Origin: Sulfotelmatobacter sp963788225
GTDB lineage: Bacteria > Acidobacteriota > Terriglobia > Terriglobales > Acidobacteriaceae
Assembly (NCBI GenBank): GCA_963788225.1
Contig: CAWBGI010000003.1
Location: 248,001 to 312,000, forward strand
DNA length: 64,000 nucleotides
Direction: 5' to 3'
The notes below the pieces were generated by a model that saw only the letters and a program-made list of their open reading frames with translations, ran no database searches and was not told where the DNA came from. The position numbers and the translations under genes are program-made. This document shows, piece by piece, positions 44,430-52,926 of this stretch (position 1 is the stretch's first letter; every line of letters begins with the position of its first letter).

Positions 44430-45621
44430 CGCTCGCAGAGCAGATCCGGCGACAGCTCGAAGCAAAGCTCGCCCTGGGTGACCTCGCGCTCCTTAACGGC
44501 GGCGAAAAATCTCAGAGCTTCGGCTCTTACGCGAATAAGTGGCTGAAGGACTACGCACGAGTCGAATGCAAGACTTCCACGGCCGACGGATACGAGGGAG
44601 TGATCGAGCAGTATCTTCGGCCGCGCTTCGGGAACCGACCTCTCGATCAGATCAAACGCGACGACATCAAGGCGATGATTAACGCGCTGATCGAGAAGGA
44701 GCTGTCGCGCAACACGGTCAGGAACGCGCTGTGCGTGATCCGCAGGATATTCAACGAGGCCATCGAAGCGGGCATCGTCGAAGTGAATCCCGCCGCGCGC
44801 CTCGGCCGTTTCACGCGGACCGCGAAGACGGCGGAGGTCAAGGGAGTTTCTCTGACGCCGAGCGAAGCTGAGCAATTTCTCCAGGCGGCGAAAGAGATTT
44901 GCCCTGAGTATCACCCGCTGTTTCTGATGGCATTGCGGGCGGGCCTTCGTCGCGGAGAGCTGGTCGCGGTGCAGTGGGAGACATCCAGTTCGGGAAAGAC
45001 GAGCAGGATGCGAATCGCTTCATCGTCGTCCAGCACAACTACGTGCGGCGCGAGCACACCACGACGAAGAGCAAGAAAAGCCGTCGGGTGGACATGTCCC
45101 GAGAGCTGAGGCGAGCGCTGATCGCGCTCCGCGACAAACGCCTCCTGGAGTCTTTCCTGAAGGGCAAGAACGACATCTCCGACGAGCTCGTGTTCCTATC
45201 GCCGGACGGAGCGATTCTAGATCCCGACAACCTTTACCATCGCTACTTTCAGCCAGTGCTCGCGAAGGCGGGGCTGCGGAAGATCAGGCTTCACGATCTT
45301 CGCCACACGTTCGGCTCGCAGCTGATCCAGAGCGGAGCCTCGATCGTGTACGTGAAAGAGCAGATGGGGCACAGCTCAATCCAGGTCACTGTTGACACAT
45401 ACGGGCACCTGATCCCAGGAGCGAACGTCTCGTTCGTGGATCGGCTCGATGTGGACGGGAAGGGCGGCGAGAAGGCTGAAGAGGGCCAGCAACAAAATGC
45501 AACCCAGGCGCAACTGCCATCCGAAGCTGAAACTCCGATTCCTTCGGAACTTGCTGATTTGATTGGTGGCGGCGGTAGGACTCGAACCTACGACCTACGG
45601 ATTATGAGACCGTCGCTCTAG
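44430..45621 (+). pseudogene. Tyrosine recombinase (integrase), N-terminally truncated and frameshifted
   Basis: SAM-like core-binding domain FGSYANKWLKDYARVECKTS, then the catalytic domain with Arg in LRAGLRRGELVAVQW; one G is missing near 44975-44979, so the frame breaks (QWGDIQFGK restored by one base). The rest continues in another frame with RLHDLRHTFGSQL (H-x-x-R), MGHSSIQVTVDTYGH (His and Tyr). The first about 60 residues are absent. The ORF ends inside the tRNA gene at 45564-45640, so its last residues (GGGRTRTYDLRIM) are antisense tRNA. Likely the dead integrase of the left element. Confidence 0.85.
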
Positions 45622-45640
45622 CCACCTGAGCTACGCCGCC
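45564..45640 (-). tRNA. tRNA-Met (anticodon CAT)
   Basis: Complete cloverleaf: acceptor ggcggcg/cgccgcc (7 bp), D-arm gctc/gagc, anticodon stem acgg/ccgt around loop ctcataa, T-arm gtagg/cctac, discriminator A and encoded CCA (45564-45566). The U-U pair at 31/39 is mild. It replaces the split chromosomal copy and marks the internal att site between the two tandem elements. A CAT anticodon could in principle be tRNA-Ile2, but the backbone fits elongator Met. Confidence 0.93.
45592..45608. other. Attachment site (internal junction)
   Basis: gacctacggattatgag inside the complete tRNA. It shares 17 bases with the left junction and at least nine with the right junction, consistent with site-specific tandem integration. 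Confidence 0.75.
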
Positions 45641-45683
45641 ACATTTTAGAATCAACAGCTTACGGACACGTTACCGAAGAGTC

Positions 45684-45700
45684 GTTGCATAGACGTTGCA
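45684..45700. repeat. gttgca-N5-gttgca direct repeat, site 1
   Basis: Two gttgca hexamers eleven bases apart, 76 bases from the internal att core and just before the integrase gene. Candidate integrase arm site. Confidence 0.6.
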
Positions 45701-45744
45701 CACTCCGCTATTCTTGCCTTGTTGGTAGGGCAAAGGGGGAAGCG

Positions 45745-46908
45745 ATGGCTCGATACCAAAGTGGTCACGTCTTTGAGGCTCACGGTGCGTTTCATGTTCG
45801 GTACTATGCGACTGAGATTGTAGATGGAAAGCCGCAAAGAGTACAACGCTCGAAGCGACTCTGCACGAAGGACAACAAGCATCACTCGAAGACCTGCAAG
45901 GCAGTGAAGCAACTCGCCGCCGCTGAGATGGAGAAGGTCAACGGTGAGAGCGGAGTGACCCAGCAAGGCGACATCACCGTCACCGATTTCTGGGAGACGA
46001 TCTATCTTCCCCACGTCGAGAAGACGACCAAGCCTTCGACACAGAGCGGATACAAAGCGATCTGGCGTCAGAATCTCTCCGCTGTCTTCGCAGGCCGTAA
46101 TCTCCGTGACTACCAGACCCATCATGCAACTCGTTATTTGACATCCCTTGCCGACAAGGGTCTTGGTCCGAAAACAATCGCCCACATCAGGTCACTCGCA
46201 AGCGGGATGTTCAAGCACGCTCTCCGGCTCAACTACATCTCTGTCAATCCGTGGCGGGATGCTGGGAGTTTGACGCCCATCACGAAGAGTGAGGCGACAC
46301 ACGCTTACACGCTCGAACAGGCTGAGGCTATCAGCAACGCATTGATAGATGACCCGCCCGCTCAAATCGTCTTCTGCCTTGCAGCGTTCCTCGGACTTCG
46401 CCCAGGCGAAATCTCCGCGTTGAAGTGGAGTGACGTTGAATGGAACGATGACGGGATGTCTTGGATTCATATCCGGCGTGCAGCGTGGCGTTCCTTCGTA
46501 GGCACAACCAAGACTGAAGAGAGCGTTGCCAGCGTCCCGCTCATCGAACCTGTCAAGTCGATGCTTCTCGCGTGGAGGAAGCTGACTGCCGGGGAGTGGG
46601 TCTTCCCAAATCGCAGCAACGAACCGATGCAGATGGAAGGCTTTCAGAAGCGGGTCATCGCTCCCGTCCTCAAGAAAAAGAAGATTGCGTGGCATGGACT
46701 CTACGCAGGCAGGAGAGCAGCAGCAACGCTCCTTGTTCAATTGACGGGCAACGCAGTCGCCGCTCAGTTCGTTCTGCGACACAAGAATCTGACGACGACG
46801 ACGGCGTTCTACGTCAAGCCTGTTCAAACGGCTGGTCTTGAAGGCATGAAGCTCGTCGAGGAGAAGTTGGCGAGTCGCAAGGCACTCGCTGAAGCGAACG
46901 GCAAATAG
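45745..46908 (+). CDS. Tyrosine recombinase (integrase) of the island
   Basis: 387 aa, intact. Arm-binding/SAM-like N-terminus (about 1-190), then catalytic domain: Arg in FLGLRPGEISALKW (about 224-237), Lys beta-hairpin region, WHGLYAGRRAAATLL (H...R variant box, about 317-331), RHKNLTTTTAFYVK with His and the Tyr nucleophile (about 347-360). ATG at 45745 has aaaggggga upstream. Its position beside the tRNA-Met att site fits a P4-like integrase acting at anticodon loops. Codon use looks less GC-rich than the flanks, as expected for acquired DNA. Confidence 0.9.
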   Translation: MARYQSGHVFEAHGAFHVRYYATEIVDGKPQRVQRSKRLCTKDNKHHSKTCKAVKQLAAAEMEKVNGESGVTQQGDITVTDFWETIYLPHVEKTTKPSTQSGYKAIWRQNLSAVFAGRNLRDYQTHHATRYLTSLADKGLGPKTIAHIRSLASGMFKHALRLNYISVNPWRDAGSLTPITKSEATHAYTLEQAEAISNALIDDPPAQIVFCLAAFLGLRPGEISALKWSDVEWNDDGMSWIHIRRAAWRSFVGTTKTEESVASVPLIEPVKSMLLAWRKLTAGEWVFPNRSNEPMQMEGFQKRVIAPVLKKKKIAWHGLYAGRRAAATLLVQLTGNAVAAQFVLRHKNLTTTTAFYVKPVQTAGLEGMKLVEEKLASRKALAEANGK

Positions 46909-46916
46909 GAGTGACT

Positions 46917-47225
46917 GTGAAGACACTCGCATTGTTCATGCTGCTGACATCCGCCGTCGCCTTCGCAGGCGTTCACGACTCCTGTCACACAGAGAGCCGG
47001 GAGTCCCGTGTCTTTGCCGTCGCATATACGGGAGCCGTTATCGACCTGAAGTCCGACGAGACGACACCCGACGGCAAGAACGTCTACCAGATGCCAGCAC
47101 TCAACTACGAGGAAGCGTTCGGTGAGGTCTGCAAGATCGTTGACGAGCATCCTGAACTCTGGTCTAAGCCGTCACGAGAGGCTGTGATGTTCGCCGTCAA
47201 TGAACTCTGGAGAAAGCCGAGATAG
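46917..47225 (+). CDS. Small exported protein, Rap1a/Tai-like
   Basis: 102 aa. Signal peptide (KTLALFMLLTSAVAFAG), two Cys (HDSCHTES, GEVCKIVDE), and VCKIVDEHPELWSKPSREAV near the C-terminus, which resembles the W/HEP-A-x-x-V helix of Rap1a/Tai family immunity proteins. GTG at 46917 with AGGAG five bases upstream. Downstream of the integrase. If this likeness is real, a matching effector is not obvious here. Confidence 0.5.
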   Translation: MKTLALFMLLTSAVAFAGVHDSCHTESRESRVFAVAYTGAVIDLKSDETTPDGKNVYQMPALNYEEAFGEVCKIVDEHPELWSKPSREAVMFAVNELWRKPR

Positions 47226-47234
47226 GATACTGGA

Positions 47235-47843
47235 TCAGAGAGGCGAATATGCGATGCACTCGATGTCGCCGCCTGCGATATTCCTCAGAGAAGCCGTCAC
47301 CGTTTTCACATGAAGCCCATGATTGTAGGGCGAAGCCATTCCGTTAAAAGAATGCTTTGAGAATACTGCCTGATACGCCTCCACGGGTTCGACTTTCTTT
47401 GCATGATCCTGCAAGCGGGCTGCGACGTTGATCGCCCGACCGATGTATTCGGGCTGCTCATTCATCTCCAGTTTGACCAGATCACCAGAATCAATCCCAA
47501 ACGTAAGACCAACTGCTGGCGGACGGCGTTGCAAGAAATCCTTGATGTAGTCGAAGCCCATATCAAACTGTATGGACATTTCGTTGAGGAACTCCATCAT
47601 CAACTTCTTTGTGACTTCCTCAGGAAACAGCAGAATCCAGCCGTCGCCGACAAACCTATATATCTCGACACCGCTTACGGCGTGCTGCTCTTGCAAGAAC
47701 TGCTTCAAGGTGATTAGAAGGTTACGCCAGATCGCCAGATTGTCAGTTTGCTTCAAATCCTCCAAGAGTGATGTAGACGAACGGATGTCCACGACCATCA
47801 CAACCCTTCGCACTATCGACAGTTCGTCGCTATCCCGTGTCAT
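47235..47843 (-). CDS. Class III nucleotidyl cyclase-homology protein
   Basis: 202 aa, little more than the cyclase domain. Metal-binding Asp residues in VVMVVDIRSSTSLLEDL (about 15-31) and YRFVGDGWILLF (about 62-73); transition-state Asn and Arg in YIGRAINVAARLQ (about 134-146). The Lys that selects adenine in K-x-x-G-D is Arg here, so the product nucleotide (cAMP, cGMP, or cCMP/cUMP as in Pycsar) cannot be told. All catalytic residues are present, so it may be active. No sensor domain. It sits in a group of defence-like genes; a Pycsar effector (TIR or membrane) is not directly adjacent. Confidence 0.7.
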   Translation of the reverse strand: MTRDSDELSIVRRVVMVVDIRSSTSLLEDLKQTDNLAIWRNLLITLKQFLQEQHAVSGVEIYRFVGDGWILLFPEEVTKKLMMEFLNEMSIQFDMGFDYIKDFLQRRPPAVGLTFGIDSGDLVKLEMNEQPEYIGRAINVAARLQDHAKKVEPVEAYQAVFSKHSFNGMASPYNHGLHVKTVTASLRNIAGGDIECIAYSPL

Positions 47844-47888
47844 CGCTTTCTCCGTCTCAAGTTCTTATCACTCGCCGCAGGCTTCAGG

Positions 47889-48419
47889 CTACCCGATCTT
47901 CTCCAAGAATGGTTGAAGACTTGCAACCAGTTCATCGAGCGTCAACTTGTCATCTTCGCCGACACCGCCTAGTTCCTTCAACCCTTGCGGATACCGCAGT
48001 TCGGAGAAGAATGGATTGAATACCTCGAACCCCCTCTCCAGAGTCGGGACTCCTGAATGCAACGGGAGAAGAAACGTCATCGGCTCTGCGAGGTCGAAGT
48101 CGGGGCGTCTCGCTGCAAGTTGTCGTGCCAACGCCACCAGATCATGACCCCATGCACAGTCCGCTGTCTGGAGGGCAACCGATGAATCGAGATGCTTGAT
48201 TTTCTTCGGGTCGAATACGGTGCAGCCCTCGCTGATGAGAGCAGCCTTCAAGTACATTTCGAGAGAATGATGACCCAGCGTCGAAGCAGGAAAGATCAGG
48301 AGTAAGTTGCGGCTCTCGAAGAGAAGGCTTGAAGCGGTGTAGGCAATGGCAGCAGATTGTTTCCAGGCTCCAGCATTCCGAGCGTACTTGTCCACCGTCA
48401 CGGTTCTCTTATTCGTCAT
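47889..48419 (-). CDS. HEPN-like helical protein
   Basis: 176 aa. Helical with LGHHSLEMYLKAALISEG (about 47-64) and WGHDLVALARQLAARR (about 90-105), which look like the substrate-pocket helices of HEPN-type or HEPN-like proteins. The R-x4-6-H ribonuclease motif is not clear, so it may be non-catalytic. ATG at 48419, 25 bases after the upstream gene; probably one operon with the cyclase. Confidence 0.5.
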   Translation of the reverse strand: MTNKRTVTVDKYARNAGAWKQSAAIAYTASSLLFESRNLLLIFPASTLGHHSLEMYLKAALISEGCTVFDPKKIKHLDSSVALQTADCAWGHDLVALARQLAARRPDFDLAEPMTFLLPLHSGVPTLERGFEVFNPFFSELRYPQGLKELGGVGEDDKLTLDELVASLQPFLEKIG

Positions 48420-48444
48420 ACACCACCACGAGCCGCCAGCCTCG

Positions 48445-48885
48445 CTACGTCGGCAGATTGCGGATGATTTTCTCAAGTGCTTTCTGTCCGAATACGCCGT
48501 CAACGTGAGCGGGCTTCTTCTTGTTGTATTTCGGAATCTGGTGATAGATGTTCCAGAAGGTGTGAATCAGGGCTGCTTCGAGACGCTTCCAGGTCGGCGT
48601 TGCCTGTCGGCCCTGACAGGTCACGATGAACACGTCAATCGTTCGGACACCACGGCCCTTTGAACTATAGAAAATCTGGCTTGCTTTATTCACAGCCGAA
48701 GCCGCTGGACGGCCTGCGCCCTTCGCAGTCGTTCCGATGTAGATGACACGAGATCGTAGGCCCGAAGCAGTCTTATAAGACTTGTTCGCAACGAGAACGT
48801 AAGCCATCTTCTTCCTGTCCCACTGCCTGCTTCTCAGCAGAGTGAGGGATGGCTTCTTCGAGACCTTCATTTTCAACTTACGCAT
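48445..48885 (-). CDS. GIY-YIG-like nuclease family protein
   Basis: 146 aa. RVIYIGTTAKGAGRPAASAV (about 45-64) is a GIY-YIG-like first strand-loop with a conserved Arg; TWKRLEAALIHTFWNIYHQI has the late Glu and helix. The exact catalytic Tyr pattern is partly changed (Y-I-G only). ATG at 48885 has gaggagg directly upstream. First gene of a three-gene minus-strand group with the HEPN-like and cyclase genes. Confidence 0.6.
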   Translation of the reverse strand: MRKLKMKVSKKPSLTLLRSRQWDRKKMAYVLVANKSYKTASGLRSRVIYIGTTAKGAGRPAASAVNKASQIFYSSKGRGVRTIDVFIVTCQGRQATPTWKRLEAALIHTFWNIYHQIPKYNKKKPAHVDGVFGQKALEKIIRNLPT

Positions 48886-48979
48886 ACTCCTCCTCGACGG
48901 CAAGCACCGATCCCCCGATTTCCAGATGCAATGTAGCATGACGGCTGCGAGAATTGGAGACGATTCCGAGGTTCAGGAG

Positions 48980-49345
48980 ATGATGACTTTTCTCATGTTC
49001 GCAATCGGCTGTACAGTGGGTCTCACGGTCGCAGCGTTAATCGCTTGGAGAAGAAAACGTATGCCGGAGACAGCAGGTCAGAGGTTCAGTTGCGGTTTCC
49101 CGGAGGAGTGGGACGATTTTGAGAAGCGGCATCGTGTCTTCCTTGAACGATTCCCGAATCTCGTTACCGCCCTCAACACTGCGTTTATCAGGAGGGCGAC
49201 TCTATCGGAGCATATCGACAAGTTCGTCTTCTTGTATGGACGCCTCTGCGTGGAGGATTTCTTTGAAGTTGGCCTGTGTTGTGGGAATGGATACGGCTCT
49301 GCTGCTTTGAAGCTCGTTAGAAGTCTTTACGAAAGAGCCGTAAGC
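48980..49345 (+). pseudogene. Truncated membrane-anchored hypothetical protein (DUF5677-like)
   Basis: N-terminal helix (FLMFAIGCTVGLTVAALIAW), then FFEVGLCCGNGYGSAALKLV and RSLYERAV, a motif typical of DUF5677-like helical proteins. After ERAV at about 49345 the reading continues as antisense of a convergent gene (to 49534), so the natural 3' half is lost. Confidence 0.6.
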
Positions 49346-49552
49346 CGCTTCTCGCTGCCCTCGGAAATACCAACTCCCTTTCAGCCCAGCGATCCAACGC
49401 AGACAGCCGTCCCACGACTTGGCCTTGCTTGTCAAAACGAAGTTCGGAAACGGAGCGTCACCGAGATAGTCATAGTCCTGTCCGGCCTTCCGTTTTCGAT
49501 CCCACTCTGCCATGAATGCGGTGAGATTCTGTGACCACTCTGCCTGTGTCAT
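49340..49552 (-). pseudogene. Truncated FRG-domain gene
   Basis: About 70 codons from the ATG at 49552. LKGSWYFRGQREAAYGSF contains the FRG (Phe-Arg-Gly) signature that opens this domain. The frame then runs into the opposite gene and ends at 49202. FRG proteins are common in defence islands. ATGA overlap with the gene upstream shows coupling. Confidence 0.6.
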
Positions 49553-49731
49553 TTCTTCTTCGTCTTCATGCTTCTCGAACCGATGACGCTCTCCGCTCCG
49601 ATGCGGGCCAACCCAAGGACGACACTTGAACGGGTCAACAAAGCCTTGGGCCAGATAGTGTCCGCTGCCTTCTGAAGCAGGGTGAAATCTTCAGCCGTCA
49701 TCTTCACGGTGACCGAGGTAGTTCTCTTCAT
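49549..49731 (-). CDS. Small RHH-like regulator
   Basis: 60 aa. SVTVKMTAEDFTLLQKAADT opens with a beta strand followed by a helix, then LTRSSVVLGLARIGAESVIG, the order seen in ribbon-helix-helix repressors and MobC-like proteins. Coupled (ATGA) to the FRG-domain remnant. ATG at 49731 chosen since the ORF upstream of it (to 49992) is antisense to another possible gene. Confidence 0.55.
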   Translation of the reverse strand: MKRTTSVTVKMTAEDFTLLQKAADTIWPKALLTRSSVVLGLARIGAESVIGSRSMKTKKK

Positions 49732-49809
49732 CGGTCTATGGTCGCTGGTGGGTCGGATACAGGCAAGGAATCTAAAGCATCTCTTGCATCTCTGGCGTAC
49801 AATGCCTCT

Positions 49810-49983
49810 GTGCGGGAATACGAACTCTTCCTCCGGCTCCTCGCAGACCGTGTCTTGACAGCACGGTTCTCGACAGGTGCCCGTGTTCTCGACGCCGGGG
49901 ACTTCAAGGCGTGGCTGTCGGAGTGTGCGGAGAAGGCGGCTCAATCGGGCACACTTCAGGAGTTCTTCGGGAGCCTCACGTAA
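49810..49983 (+). CDS. Small hypothetical protein
   Basis: 57 aa if started at the GTG at 49810 (81 aa from the ATG at 49738, only six bases from the divergent start). REYELFLRLLADRVLTARFS, then FKAWLSECAEKAAQSGTLQE is helical and amphipathic, with plausible codon use. No family recognised. Confidence 0.35.
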   Translation: MREYELFLRLLADRVLTARFSTGARVLDAGDFKAWLSECAEKAAQSGTLQEFFGSLT

Positions 49984-50747
49984 ATCAGGCACGATCCGGG
50001 CAAATCAGTGGAGATACAGACAGACCCGACAGCTTCACCCAGGAGTCGTCTACTCGTATACGACGTAACGTGTGACAACGCTGAGCGCAGCACACGGCAT
50101 CCCGTGGACCACGCCCGCCGATCATCTGTTAGAAAAGCACTTTATGTCGCAAAGTGAGACAATCTCTTGACTCTGATACGCCCTCCTCGACGTACTACGG
50201 TCTCTGTGACCATCATGCCAAAATAACGCTCGTGTTTTCAGTCGCTTACAGACCCTGTTGCACGGTTGTTGCATGATCCCTGCCCTGAATCAACTCCGCA
50301 TCAACCCCGAGAACGCCGTCGCAGACCGCTCTCTAAGCGGGTTTCCGACGCGCTACAGGCGCTCTTGCACCGCTCGAACTACATTTTCAGCGATCCGCTT
50401 GCCCCCGCTGCGCTGCGATCCGACGATCCGCCCCGCTGCGAGTGTGCGCCCAGATCAGGGGTACGAGCAGCCAGCAGCGATCACGGGTCCCTTTTCAAAG
50501 CATTCTTAGCATGCTTGCCTTCGAGGCATGCCGCCAAGCGCCCCCACGCCCCTTTCGCTGCCAGCAGGCTTGGCGAGGCAGAACGCAATGTCCTGCTCTG
50601 TGTCGTCTATTGATACAGCGTTCTGGGTCCCCTGGGTCCCCTTTTCCGCCTGCAATAGGGAGCAAAGCTGGGAAGGATGCCGGGTGTGTTTGTAAGAGGG
50701 CTATAGATTTTTTTTTAGCGGACGGCGGGTCCTCTGTCGTCTGCGGA
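49984..50747. other. 764-base region without a recognised gene, holding gttgca site 2
   Basis: Contains gttgca-cggtt-gttgca at 50257-50273, several gatccg words around 50395-50430, and a t-run near 50711. No start-stop pair gives a credible protein. It may mark the join of two older elements. Confidence 0.5.
50257..50273. repeat. gttgca-N5-gttgca direct repeat, site 2
   Basis: Same hexamers and spacing as sites 1 and 3, but in mid-island and away from any tRNA fragment. Confidence 0.6.
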
Positions 50748-51462
50748 CTAGCTGAGTTCTCCGAACACGTCTGTTAGGAACTGCCGGACCACGGACGCTT
50801 TGACAATCTGCTCGATGGTTCCATCCCGATAGCAGGAAGTGCAGATGCCTGCGAACATCAGTCGCGGAGTCCACACAGCCTGCTTCTCTTTCGATTCAAT
50901 CCAGACTGCTGCGCCGCTGATTCCGCCAGGGTGCGTGTCCTCCTCTGTCGGTTTATAGGTCGTCAGATAGTGCCGCGTCGGGTCAAAGGCACCAAAATAT
51001 CTTCCGGTCGCGTCAGGGAGCACAGTACCAGTGAACGGTATCGGACAGAGGACGATGTTGCCCTGGATGACAGAACTGACCTGCTTCTGCAATCGGACGC
51101 CAAGGGCGACAGGATTATCCGACGCCTGCAACAATCTCTCCCTCTGGCGGGTCCATCCATTGACCTCCGAAGTCGAAAAACTCAAGCAGAGGCCCCACCG
51201 CGTTTGGCGCTATGGCGATGAGAGCGAGGTCTTCAGTCTGACAGCGATGGATTACCGCAGTCGGGTCGTTGAGCGGAATCGGCGCTGAGGCGTCTTGCTC
51301 AGCGATTTCGGATGCTTGTTTTATCTTCAGGTCGCCGCGCTCGCGGACGAAGAAACTCAGGTCGGCGGGATTCGCAAGTTTGAGCAAGTGTTCAGCAGTC
51401 AAAACAAAGTGCTGTCCGTTCCACTTGCCAGCGACTCCTGTACCCGGCGTCTCTCTTTCCAG
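50748..51462 (-). pseudogene. Trypsin-like serine protease, frameshifted
   Basis: The triad is spread over two frames. Frame 1 (from about 51462): NGQHFVLTAEHLLKLA with the catalytic His (codon 51388-51390) and CQTEDLALIAIAPNAVGP with the Asp, ending DPPEGEIVAGVG at a stop near 51115. Frame 2 (to 50748): THPGGISGAAVWIES with the nucleophile Ser in G-I-S-G, then IVKASVVRQFLTDVFGE. A small deletion at the tcggat near 51115 would explain the break. No good start is seen upstream. Divergent from the gene at 51486. Confidence 0.7.
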
Positions 51463-51485
51463 ACCTCAAGCCTCAACGCAAGCTC

Positions 51486-51965
51486 GTGCGTGCTCCCTTT
51501 GCTGTTGCCGGAGTCCTGCTCCTCTTGTTGCTGATTTATGGTTACAACGCCAGTCAACGAGCAAACCCTAATCCCGCTGCGAATCCGATTGACCGAATCG
51601 TCAAGCAGCAGCACACGACAACCCTGTCGAACCCCGCTCTCGGCGTCAATGCCCTCGGCTTCTCTTATTTCAAACTCGATGTTCCGACAGGAGCGACCAG
51701 CATCCTGCTCCACGGAAACTTCACCGCAAGCGGCGGGATGGGGAATGACATCGAGGTCTTTGTCATGCCTGAGAGCGACTTCGTCAACTGGCAGAACGGA
51801 CACTCTGCGAAGACGTTCTACAACAGCGGGAAAGTCACGGTCGGAACGCTCAATGTCAATCTGCCTGCCGACGCAGGGACGTACTACCTCGTCTTCAACA
51901 ACAAGTTCTCGCTGCTGACTCAGAAGACTCTCCGTGTCGATGCTGCGTTGACCTATTACCAGTAG
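51486..51965 (+). CDS. Membrane-anchored or exported protein with a GOLD-like beta domain
   Basis: 159 aa. N-terminal hydrophobic helix (FAVAGVLLLLLLIYGY), a 30-residue linker, then a beta-rich domain: LGFSYFKLDVPTGATSILLH, NDIEVFVMPESDFVNWQNGH, YYLVFNNKFSLLTQKTLRVD. The order resembles small lectin-like or GOLD-like sandwich domains (two strands, a D-x-x-N-W-x-N-G loop, GTYYLVF strand). GTG at 51486. First gene of the KPPxMTP group; it has no such motif itself. Confidence 0.6.
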   Translation: MRAPFAVAGVLLLLLLIYGYNASQRANPNPAANPIDRIVKQQHTTTLSNPALGVNALGFSYFKLDVPTGATSILLHGNFTASGGMGNDIEVFVMPESDFVNWQNGHSAKTFYNSGKVTVGTLNVNLPADAGTYYLVFNNKFSLLTQKTLRVDAALTYYQ

Positions 51966-52001
51966 ACTATGAACAAACCGACTGAAAGGTGGAAAACTAA
52001 C

Positions 52002-52157
52002 ATGAGCGATGAGTTCAAGAAAAATAAGACTGCGGGAACAAAGCCCCCTGCAATGACTCCATTGAATGAAGGCGTGAAACCCCCTGCGATGACGCCAGTG
52101 CAGCAAAAACCCGCATCGCCGCCACCGTCACCCACTGAAACACCTAAGAAGAAGTGA
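52002..52157 (+). CDS. KPPxMTP-motif small protein 1
   Basis: 51 aa. Lys-rich start, then GTKPPAMTPL (about residues 14-23) and GVKPPAMTPV (about 26-35), a Pro-rich stretch and TPKKK at the end. ATG at 52002 follows gaaaggtgg; an ATG at 51969 would add 11 residues. No known domain. Stop overlaps the next start (TGATG). Confidence 0.65.
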   Translation: MSDEFKKNKTAGTKPPAMTPLNEGVKPPAMTPVQQKPASPPPSPTETPKKK

Positions 52158-52915
52158 TGACGGACGAACCGAATCCTCCTGAATCAACGGATGGAACGGG
52201 GAACGATCCGACGCAACCGACGCCGCCTCCGCAGGAGCCGTTTACGCCATCGGAAAGAGCGGTGAAGCTGCATGATGAGTATCGGAAGAAGGTCTGGGAA
52301 GACTCGGTATCGGGCAGTGAAAACTTTGACAAGCATCTCCTCGCCTTTTCAAGCGGTGCCCTTGGCCTATCACTGACCTTCATTAAAGACATCGTTCCGT
52401 TGAAAGATGCTATTTGGATTCCTTCGCTCATCGTGTCGTGGGGCGCTTTCATAGTCTGCATCTTGGTTACGTTGGCGTCTTTCCGCATCAGCATCCGGGC
52501 ATTGGAAAAGATGAGTCCGGCACTGGACGACTTTTACTTGAAAGGCAATGTCGAGGCTTTCAACAAACATCTTCAAAGCTGGTGGACGAAGGCCGTCGAT
52601 TGGTGTGCTTACACAGGGATATTCTTCTTCGTCGTTGGCTTGATCTGCACTATGATGTTTGTGAGCGAAAACGTTGCAAGGGCGAACGGAATGGCTGAAA
52701 AGGAAAATCCGGCAAAGGACAACTCCATCCGAATCGACAGGATCGACTTTGGCTGCAAGCCTCCAGCGATGACGCCGATAACGCAGAATGCCAAGCCCGA
52801 AGTCAAGGGAAAGGGCAACGATTTGGGAAAGGGCGTTAAGCCGCCGCCGATGACTCCGGTTCGCCCCACAACGCCTCCCCCGCAACCGTGTCCAGTGGCA
52901 CCACCAAAGAAATAG
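52157..52915 (+). CDS. Membrane protein with a C-terminal KPPxMTP tail
   Basis: 252 aa. Pro-rich N-terminus (1-30), helix VKLHDEYRKKVWEDSVSGS, then membrane helices at about 61-79 (LLAFSSGALGLSLTFIKDIV), 88-108 (WIPSLIVSWGAFIVCILVTL) and 150-170 (FFFVVGLICTMMF). The tail (about 199-252) has GCKPPAMTPI and GVKPPPMTPV, then proline-rich residues and PPKK. The helical arrangement recalls small SLATT/2TM-type membrane proteins of defence islands, but I cannot assign it. Coupled to both small KPPxMTP genes. Confidence 0.65.
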   Translation: MTDEPNPPESTDGTGNDPTQPTPPPQEPFTPSERAVKLHDEYRKKVWEDSVSGSENFDKHLLAFSSGALGLSLTFIKDIVPLKDAIWIPSLIVSWGAFIVCILVTLASFRISIRALEKMSPALDDFYLKGNVEAFNKHLQSWWTKAVDWCAYTGIFFFVVGLICTMMFVSENVARANGMAEKENPAKDNSIRIDRIDFGCKPPAMTPITQNAKPEVKGKGNDLGKGVKPPPMTPVRPTTPPPQPCPVAPPKK

Positions 52916-52926
52916 CGAGGCAGCCG

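Noticed and set aside
45560..45621. GGGRTRTYDLRIM peptide at the integrase C-terminus
   Set aside because: It is the antisense translation of the tRNA-Met gene, a common artefact, not a domain.
51399..52106. 235-aa minus-strand ORF opposite the GOLD-like gene
   Set aside because: The plus-strand product has a membrane helix and a beta domain; the minus reading has none. Its last residues only graze the protease start.
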